Of a DNA stretch of 64,000 nt, positions 13,101 through 23,900 are shown piece after piece. Below the pieces are notes generated by a model. It searched no databases. It saw only the letters and a program-made list of their open reading frames with translations, and was not told the DNA's origin. Every line of letters begins with the position of its first letter. Within the stretch, counting starts at the first letter, position 1. The DNA comes from Theocolax elegans (taxonomy: Eukaryota > Arthropoda > Insecta > Hymenoptera > Cerocephalidae). Location of the stretch: the NCBI GenBank assembly GCA_026168455.1, contig CM047426.1, forward strand, positions 90,113,986 through 90,177,985, given 5' to 3'. Position numbers and translations under genes: made by a program.

Positions 13101-16100
13101 TTGTTTTTAGAAACGATGTGAAAACGGATAAAAACGTTCAGTCTTCGGAACATTTAAGGTTTGTACCGACATATATTATTTGTATAGTTGTATAATATCT
13201 ATATACTGAGTACGACTTTAAAATATATATGTATGTATAGTGTACGGAAAAAAAAAATTTTTTTTTTCACCTATAAAAGATCACCACTGATTTTGTTCCT
13301 TAGTGCTCATTGTGTTTGTATATATATATAAGGTAGTTGTTTAAGTTTCTTTTTTGATTATACGATTAATTGAAGATGCACTGGAGTTTGATATTGGAAA
13401 TGTAATAACATACGATACCGTCGTACTGAATTTGCAAAATCTAATTCGGCAATGTACAAGGTTCGCACTCGTGGAGTTTAGTGTGAATTTAAGATACTAT
13501 TTTAAAATAGTAAATAATTATAGTAAAAACAGAAATACACGTTTTTTGTCCATTACTACAATTTTTTTACTAAATTGTTATAGTATATGTATAGTTATGC
13601 GCGTAAAAATGCTTAATATTATCGTTTTTTTAAATAAATATATTTTTGGCTAAAAATTGGCTGTTTTACTATTAAAAATTATTAAGTTTCGGCAGTTTTT
13701 GTATAAGATATGAAAGAATCTTTCATACATTATAGTGGCACTTTAAAAAACGGAAATTTAAATTAAACTATAAATATATGTTACCTATAATTAATAATAC
13801 TAAGGCAATGCAAAAAAATGTATGACACTTGAGTATTAAAAAAATACACCAACAAAATCTATAGTAATAAAAAATTACCACGAGAGCGACATCTTCACAA
13901 AGACATGAAACTTAATACGAAGACTTTGTTGCTATTAGAAGAACTGTTACTATGTATGATTGTATGTTTTTCTATGATTATCATGATTTACTGTAAACTA
14001 TCGTTAATCGGAATAAATATAGGATGTACCGATTACATCATAAAAATACAAGAATAAAGTAAAATAATGCCCGACGATTAGAGGAATCACTTGGAAAACA
14101 CGATAAACTACCTAACATAAAAAGCTGCAGTCCCTTATAACTTTTCGTAAATTAAATTAAAAAAAGACATGCCAAAATCTTTGGAATTCACGCGATTATC
14201 GTTTCTCAACAAGCTGTCAAACGTATACGATTTTTATCTATCATTATTCTCGAGTACGCTTTCTTTTTATCTCGCTTATTCTTTACAAAATTAACGACAT
14301 CACACTTTAGTCAAACGATAGACAAAGCAACATGTGTGTATATATATCACCAAATTAGCGCAACAGTTGTACTTTTCGCCAAAATTTAAGCCAAAATTGA
14401 ATTTTAAAGTATATATTATCAATGGGTTATGTCGAATAAAATTAAGTTACTTATATACGTATATTCTGCTGCGATTTTCAAGTACGGTATTTTCCCTTTT
14501 ATTTTTGCTCGTCTCGCTTTGACTAGTGCACAATAAAGCTCGTAACCGATTTTTTTCTTCAACTGTAAGAACGCGTGCAGCCTTAATTATTGCACTTGAA
14601 ATGTTTGCGTTCTATATGTGCAGCTCATTATTGAGTTTATAAGTTTTTAAATGTGAGTGAATTCCTGGTCGTGTTTTGTATTAATCAATACAAAAATTCA
14701 GATTAAGAGATGCTATGCTCACAGATAGTATACCAAATTTTTATGTACAATTAATAACTCTTAAGAAAAAAATTCATAGTTAGATATTTTAAATAATATT
14801 TTAACAATATAATATTGATGATTAAAATAACTTTAATTTAATTAATTACTATAGTTGTTAAAAAAATTAATTTTAAATCCAGGAAATCACTTAAATAGTT
14901 ATAAACTATACTAAAATGAGAAAAAAATTAACAAATCGGTAAATATTTTTTGTTAATTTTACGACTGCTGTCTATCAAGATATATGGTCTGCATCGATAA
15001 ATAATTTTTATGGAATACTGATCGTGATTCGGTTAAAATCAAAACGAACCAACAAATTATCAATTTAATTGTATGCATATACGAGCTAATAAGTTTGCGT
15101 ATTAATTAATCTATTTTTGATTATATAGACAATTGTTAAGTTTTGTTGGAAATTAGGTCATAAGTATATTAAAAAAGAAATTCTATTATACGTGCAAATA
15201 GGAAAATTACACTTTTAGTTAGTTTGTATAAAAAATGTCGATGGTCCCCTGTGTCGATATAAAAAGAAACCGGTATTAATATTACAAAAAGTTACATTCT
15301 AAGAGGGTTTGTAAAAATCTTGAAAAGCATATGCGACAAGAAGAATTGTCGCGTAGGATAATTAACCACGTTTAGTTTTAATGTGAGAAAGTAGTTATTT
15401 ATTTCAATTAGGGGAAAGTTAAGTTATCAACAACTCCACGAATTGAAATGGGTAACGGTGGAAAAGAGAAGAGAGTGCGAGTAGGAGAGGGCCAGGGAGA
15501 AACAATGGGATCGATTGGCCCTTTACGAGATAAGGAGCCAAGGCCGATTTTTCGGCAGCGATCGACAAAGCGGGGCGTTCACGCGCGCTGCCGAGCAGTT
15601 TGGCACGAGTATCGAGAGAGGTATCGAAGCGGCACGTTATTAGGCGAGAGTGTGTGGGAAGGATTAACCCGAGAGTGAGAGGTGTGTGTCAAGCACGCGA
15701 CGTCCAAGTATAAGCCTTGCGACTTCGACATGGACCTGTCGTACATAATCTCAATCTTCTTGAGTAGGGGCACCAACTGGAGTAATATAAAGAAGAAGTC
15801 AACTGTGAGTTAGTGGAGATAATGGACCCGCTCGCGTCATACTATGCTTTAAATGTTGGCTCGAGAGAAGAATGAGAGAGAATAATCGGAAAACGCGTCG
15901 CAAGTGTTTCTTCTTTTAAGGCGATGTGATACCCAAATTACAGGAACCTACCTCTAAAATCCCAAAAATTTTAAAAACTAATGGAATTAAAAATCTGAAA
16001 AAATTTACTGATAATGTTGAAAGTAAATAGAATACCGTTACAGAGCGATTTTTTCGAAATAATTAATTTAAAATGAATTATATAGAAATAACCATTTTTT

Positions 16101-19100
16101 TGTCGGTAATATATAGCTAAAAACAATGCTGCACGGCTGCTCAAAAATCTCGTTGATTTATTGATAAAAAAATTTGAAAAAATTCATAGACTATCTTTAA
16201 TATAAATACAACACCGTTACAGAGCGTTTTTTTCGATAAAGTATACTGTTCGCTTAAGAAAAAATAAATAGTGATTCTGTTTTAATGGGTTTACATCTCC
16301 TTAAGCCAGATATGCTGACCCGTGAAGAGCCGCGCGCGGCATTACGTCCGATCTGTGCGCCCGAACAGAGAGAGAGAGAGTTGGCGTGAGTAGGAGATTG
16401 AGAAAGACGGGAGACATAGCCGGAGGACGACGTTCTGAAATCGTTTGATGTTGTCGCAACGAGAGTGATAATCGAAGCTATTTTGCGTTTGATTGAATAA
16501 ATATCGTGTTCCCGAAAATGTATATATATAGAAATCATTAATGAGTTGTTATTAAAGTCTATACTTTTTTTTGTTAATTGCGTTTAATTTATTTAATCCC
16601 CTTCCCCTACCCTCCTAATCCCGGGATTGTGTATAGCTTTCGTCCTCGGAATTCCCTTTGGGATATTCTTTGTATTGTGCCCTAAACGGAGAAAAATTAA
16701 GATTGTGCACAAAGAACGGAAACGCTTCTCCCAAATATGGGAAGCTCCGTGTTACACATATATTGAATGTATAAAACAAGTTTAGACATTTCCAACTCGA
16801 ACCTTAACAATCATCAGGAATTTTACGCATAAAAAAATAAAATAAACAATCACTGCGCGCAATGAAAATCCTATAAATTCATTTCCGAAAACCTCGAATG
16901 AAATTTTTATTTATAGTGATATTAAACATTATCAATACAATGAAATCTAAAAATATTCAAATATTTACATTATCAAATTTTGTAATGTTAGCCTGAGTTA
17001 CGGATGCCAATGCAGATTATTAATTATGTTTCCAAGTAAAAATCTGGTAGATTAAAAAATGGATAAGATACCAATGCACGGGTTGCAAAATTGTTAGAAA
17101 AGAGAACTGATCGAATGGTAATGGTGACTATAAATAAACGTAACGATCGAGGTTTGCGGTAAACGAACAATCTAGGTTCACGATTGATCATCACTCACAT
17201 ACACGCTCACGCAGTTCTCTTTCTCTCAATTGTGATTAGCCCTTCTGGTGTATTTGCGCTTGACGCGTTCCTCCGCGTGATGATGCTGGACTTGATGATG
17301 ATTGGGCTTACCTGAGCGGCCGCAATCGCTGCACGAGACTAATTCCTCAGAGCCGCCGGTCTTCTTGTTCTCCCTAGCGTCCCCTAGGCAGAAGTCGCAG
17401 TAAGGTGAAGGTTGAGCAGGTTTCGGTTTCTTTCCATCCATCCCTCCAGCGTGATGATGATTACCCTGATGATGTTGATGATGCGGTTGAGGTTGATTGT
17501 GGACCGGTGACTCGTGTCCGTGTGGATTATTGGGAGAGCCAGCGTTATTGTGTTGCTGCTGGTGCGGTGGCTGCTGCTGCTGCTGCTGACCAGCTGGTGA
17601 ATGTCCGGAGGATTGGTTGATCTCATCCTTGGCGTTCCCGATAGCTGAGACAGTAGGTGAGGCTGGAGCGGCGCAGCTCGACTCGGTCACCGGGTGCTGC
17701 TGTACCTGGCCGGGCTGCAGCGACGGTTGCGGCGAGGACGGCTGGTGTACCACCTGGCCGTTCGCGCCGCATCCGCTCGCCGGGCCGCTCGAGCCGCCAC
17801 GGGATAGAGGAGGAGGCAGCCGCCGCCGAGGGGCTCGAGGTGCTCGAGGAGGAGTGCTCTGACGTACCCCGGCGCGTACCACCTATTATAAAATTGTATA
17901 AAAACCAGAATATTTATAAATTTACCATATTTATTAGGGGCCTATGTATGATTGCCTCATTCTATATGAAATCAGACACGTATAACGAAAATTCTGCACA
18001 AGATTAATCTATTGGCTCTTACATTTATAAAATTTATTCCTATATAGGAAGCACGCAAGTATAATTACTCATAAATCCTGCAAAATCAAAAAAAGTTTTA
18101 AGGATGGTAATTAAAAAAGAAAATTGTAATTGTTTTTTTCAAACGTTTATATATATATAACCTTCTATACATCGTAAATTCTTATATCGAAATAAATACA
18201 TTCGTTACACTGTTTAAAACAATAATGTTTGGCAATAAATCCTCAATATTTCATAAATATATCATTTCGTAGAAATATAAATATATATATGTATATATTT
18301 TTATTTCCTGTCATGTATTAAACTTTTATACAAAATAATAAAATTTCCCGTAAATTTTGTGTGTATATATATATTTATATGTAATTCGAGCCGACACCGG
18401 GGATAGAGGAGAGGCAGCCGCCGCCGAGGGGCTCGAGGTGCTCGAGGAGGCAGTGCTCTGACGACCCCGGGCGCGTACCACCTAATACACACACAAACCG
18501 ACCACATACCCACGAGTTACGCTTTTGGACCGCCCTACCACATACTTTTTGCGAGCGAATCTTTTTTACTTTTTTTTATATTTTTTTACTATGCATTTCT
18601 ACTTTTTATCGTTTGCACAAACTTTCGCTCTCAACTTTTATCCTTTCTTTCGTTCAAGCTTGCAGATTCATTCTACTAGCATTCGCTCGCATTTTCAATG
18701 ATTCGTATTTTTTTCTTTTTTTTTCTTGTCCTCCTCCTTGCAGCGCTGAGGAAGGACTATTGCTTCGCTCAATGCACATCGAGAATATATAGCGGTATAG
18801 TAGTGGTAGTGTATAAGGCCAGTTTTCGCATGCACACCCTCGAACGTTCTCTTTTTCTCTCGATATTTTCTTTCTTTTTTTTCTGTTTTTCGGAAATACT
18901 TTTACTCAAACATATCAACGAACAATTATAAATTCCTACTGAACAAAATTATTTAATGTCATTATTTATTTCCCACAATACCTTGATTGTACACAAAAAA
19001 AATTGCTGATTTTATCACTCATTTTAAACTTTCTCAACTGTGTAAAGCATTAAAAATTTAAAAATGAATTTTTTTAAAGATAAAAATTCCTTCTAAATAC

Positions 19101-20852
19101 TAGAGCAGATAAAAAAGAATCGCGTTGAAAACAGGTATTTGAGTAAAGGTTTCCAGTATCATTAAATTATAAATTTATTATCTGTTAAAACCGGCGATTC
19201 AATTTTTTATAAAATTGTATAAAAACCAGAATATTTATAAATTTACCATATTTATTAGGGGCCTATGTATGATTGCCTCATTCTATATGAAATCAGACAC
19301 GTATAACGAAAATTCTGCACAAGATTAATCTATTGGCTCTTACATTTATAAAATTTATTCCTATATAGGAAGCACGCAAGTATAATTACTCATAAATCCT
19401 GCAAAATCAAAAAAAGTTTTAAGGATGGTAATTAAAAAAGAAAATTGTAATTGTTTTTTTCAAACGTTTATATATATATAACCTTCTATACATCGTAAAT
19501 TCTTATATCGAAATAAATACATTCGTTACACTGTTTAAAACAATAATGTTTGGCAATAAATCCTCAATATTTCATAAATATATCATTTCGTAGAAATATA
19601 AATATATATATGTATATATTTTTTATTTCCTGTCATGTATTAAACTTTTATACAAAATAATAAAATTTCCCGTAAATTTTGTGTGTATATATATATTTAT
19701 ATGTAATAGTTGCCGATATACGATTTGGTTGAGATCGCAAAAAATCGCTACCAAACTAAGTTAAAAAAAAACATTACTGTACTTTTGTGCAGATTAATAT
19801 TACCATGCCGGTAATTAAAAAAAACTGTGATTAGATTGCGACAATATACAGTGCTACTAAAAAATATGGTAATTGTATATAATTCAACATTTTATTCACT
19901 CCTCCAGCAATCAATGTAATAATGTATGTACAAAAATGATATATATACATTTGTATAGTATGTATATATTTATCAATCGTTTTTTTATATAGATATATAT
20001 TAAAGAACACATTCTACTATACGTAAAAATTTTATATCTACAAATATTTCTCACTACAATATTTTTTAATCACTCTTATGGAAACAATAAACAAACAAAA
20101 TACCATTATTATTTCGTGATAGTTTAAATTATTTGTGATAACCGAATCGCTGGCTGACACGCGTGAAGAAATATCCCAAGAAAAAGAGAAAACAAAAGGT
20201 ATATATGTATTTAAATATTCGTTTTAAACAAACTACTAATTATATATACGTAATGTCATGCATTTTCGTTCACTAATACATTCCATCACCAATAAAAAAA
20301 GGGTACGTAGAAGAAGTAGAAGAACATACGGTTAATAATAATAGTTCAAGACAAGAATGATTAATCGATCAAAATAAAAAGAAAATAATAATAAAATACA
20401 AACAACGAGCAAAACAAACTTGGATGCAATCTATAACGGTTTACATTGCTACAATAATTGTTTTAAATATTAATATATTAATCATCAAACTACTGGCAAA
20501 CTTGTGTCAAGTACTCTTTAGAGATAAAAGTGTCGAAAAGAAAATAAGTTAAAGTATGGTAATAACATTTTTGTTTTTGTTTTTCTTTTCGTCAAATATT
20601 AGCTAATTTCTTTTTGTAATTGTTGGTTTGTTTTTTTTTTGTTCGGACAAGATGAAAAAAAAACAAAAAAGTTATGGAGAGATAGAGATAAACTAATTTG
20701 TTTATTTATATGTACTTATAGAGAAAAAAGTAAACACGCACTCGCACACGTCAAACACTCGCAGCGCCATGAATAGTTAAATATTAAAAAAAATTTTTTG
20801 TTTCTTTTTTACATAGATTGATCAAAAGAGAGAGACTGAGAGAGATATAGAT

Positions 20853-20911
<59 letters not shown>

Positions 20912-23900
20912 TAGAGAGACAGAGAGAGAGAAAGAGAGAGAGACAAAGTAATAAAAGGATCGATCGGATGAGATGAGTTTTTCATATAAATTTTTTTATG
21001 TGAATAAAATATATGTATGTAATGTAGATATGTAATGTGCGATGTGAAAGGTGCATCATGCTATTGCAAACTGTGTTAGAAATGTGCTGGGAAACAAAAA
21101 AATTTATATTTTTCCCTTAGTTCTTGAATTTTAAAAGAACATCATAAAATTCTGTTATTTTTTCATACATGTTTTATTTTCTCAGTATTATTTAATTAAA
21201 ATTTGTGCAATATAATAAAAATCAAATTTTAATAGCTTTATGCATTGTATACGTAACAATTTAAATTTTACAGTAAAAAATTTTATTTTCAATACTTATA
21301 TTATGAATAATTCAAATAAAAAATAATTTACAAATAATATTCAAATTATTGTTGTTGTAAGAAAAAAACAACTGAGAAAATGAATAAAATGTATTAACAC
21401 CAGCACAATGCTAAGTATCAGTGTATTTATTATAAAAGAAAAATGTATATGGACATGAATTAAAAAAATTGGAAAAAATTTTATAGGTAATATATAAACA
21501 GGGCTCAGAAGTGCCAGTTATGCAATAATCAAATAAAAACTGAAGGTACAATTTGAGTAATAAACTTCTTATTGCAGTTATATAACAAATACATATATAA
21601 ATTTTTTGTATACATTTTCAAGCCCTGAATATAGAAACATATTTTCTAATACTCAAAATATTCAGTTGTTGTATATAATAAAAAAAGATAAAACAATACG
21701 TATATATAAATTTATTTTTTGATAAATTCGCTATCTCATGTTGAAAAAAAGTTAAGTGTAATTATATAATAAGTAATAATTTGTGATAATATCCCATTGA
21801 ATGAAACATTGTCAAAATGTATATATATATATAACACTGTCTGCAATACACATGTTTTTTTTTGTTCTCTTACAGGCTCATATAATAAATTTATTTTTCT
21901 TTTTATATATATATATATATAAATATATATGTATGTATAGAGTATATATGTATATACGTATATATACAGATATATAGTAATCTTTGCAATAAGATGAAAA
22001 AACAGGTTTATCTAAATAGAGCGCATGAGCATATATAGGAATCAATATCCAAAAAACGTAATAAACAATGGTGACAAATTCATGATCCAAAAAAACTCAA
22101 TGAAAAAGGCGATGTAACAATGTGTCCGAAGACAAGGAGAGAAAAAATATCAATAACAATACTTAGTAATCATAATAATAAAAAAAATTATAACGAATTA
22201 AGTAGTTCTATCAAAAAAAAAAGAAGAAAAAAATATAGATTACAGAAAAATAGAGAAAAAAAAACAATATATTAATGATTAATGGAGCGCTCTGCTCAAA
22301 GAAAGGAGAAAATTGAGCTTATTTCTTTTTGTGGCTCCAACCTGGCTGGTCCGAGGTAACTGCGTCTGCTACGCTCCGAGATTCAACATCGGCGGGACTG
22401 GGACTTAGTTCCTTAGCAGGATCGCCGGAGGAAGTAGAGTGGGAATGACTGTAATGGTAGACCAGACCGGGTCTGGTTTTATACCGTGCGCTGCATACTG
22501 CAAAAGTGCAAAGTACTTGTTTTCCCGCAAACCACCTAATGCAATGGCTAATTTTGTTTGTTTTTTTGGAACACTTTTTTTTGTTTTTTTTTATTAAAGA
22601 GAGAGAGAGAGAAAAAAGTAAAATTTGAAAATAAATTGATGGGTAATATACAAAGTATACTGAGGAGCGAATAAAGGAGGATAGGTGTCAAGGAAGGGGT
22701 TCCTTTACTATTACATTGTTATTGTAGTTTTTGTTCTTTATGTTTAAAAACTTTATGTTATTCCATAGTTTTTCGACTGTTTGATTTTTAAGTGACGATA
22801 AATTAATTGGTTTATTTACATTTGTATGTATGTTACTTTGTATATTTACATATCATCCAATAAATGTACATTTTTATGTTTAATATACTGTTATATACAT
22901 GTGAAACATTAACCAAGTCTTTTCAAAGAATCAAATTATTGTATATAATTATGTAAGATCAAATGAAATAACAATAAAGTTGTTTAAATTAGTTACAAAA
23001 ACTATAGTAACATTGTATACATTGGATACCCCAATGTCCTTGTAAATCAAAGAGATGGATAATAATTTTAGGAGAGCACTTGCACACCTTCCGCACTAGG
23101 ACACATCCCTAGCCACCTATCGGTCTATACGTGTTGAACAAGCAGTGAAAGGGTTTCCAGCCCAAGAAGCAAAACTAATACGATGCAAGGCTTAAATAAA
23201 TGCTCGAATACACCTACGGTAAAATCAGCTCGCTACATAGGTGAGCCAAGTAATAACATTCTTGCTTTCTGTATATAGTATATATGGTTATTTGCGAATA
23301 TCAACAATCTCCAAAGGTATTCAATAGGTAACAATGTCAAATTTAATAGAATATTTATTTAGTTTAATTTACTTTTTTTTATTTTTGGTCTTTAATCTTT
23401 GGTTGCATAACTTACATTTAACTTTTTACAATTCAATCAAAAGTTTTTTTTGTATTTAATATATTTAATTTTAGCCACTAAGTTGCAAAAAATTATACTT
23501 ATATAGTAAACAAAAGAACATTTATTTTACTTAGAGAAACAAAATAGTGACAAAAGTTAAATGCTTAGATTATAATCTACCAAATACCTTTGGATCGAGT
23601 TACTAATTCTAAACAAGAGCGTTATGAAGAAGTAAACGTATTGGCAGGCACATTCGAGTTAATCTAAAAGTATTTTTTATCAATTTTCTCAACAAGCTAT
23701 TTCTAAATTTTACTCGTATTACTCTAATTTTTAATAGATAAGAGAAAAGTTTCACAAAGTTTTCTTTTGCAAATTTATTACTTAAGGATTGGATTACTAC
23801 TATCTAAGTTTAGGAATTATTTTAAGATTTTTACTAATTCAAACTACTATCTCATACTAAGCAAAATTCTAAAGTTTTGACAAACTATCTTAAATGTTAA

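Larger units (their letters stand above)
11091..17311 (-). other. d4 intron 7 (large)
   Basis: This 6.2-kb intron splits PHD finger 1 (acceptor TATAG at 11091, donor GTAAGC at 17311). It is mostly AT-rich, with microsatellites near 11285, 11920 and 12420. An unusual GC-richer block at about 15420-16560 stands out, containing a diverged direct repeat. No further exon was recognised. Confidence 0.7.

Noticed and set aside
17226..17882. 218-codon frame as an independent gene
   Set aside because: It opens with GTG directly after a splice acceptor, contains half of PHD finger 1 and is d4 exon 7 plus intron read-through, not a separate gene.
18301..18513. Minus-strand frame over the exon 7 duplicate
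   Set aside because: Runs from simple-sequence intron through the exon fragment into the 0.5-kb repeat in a frame that fits neither the splice phase nor the PHD region.
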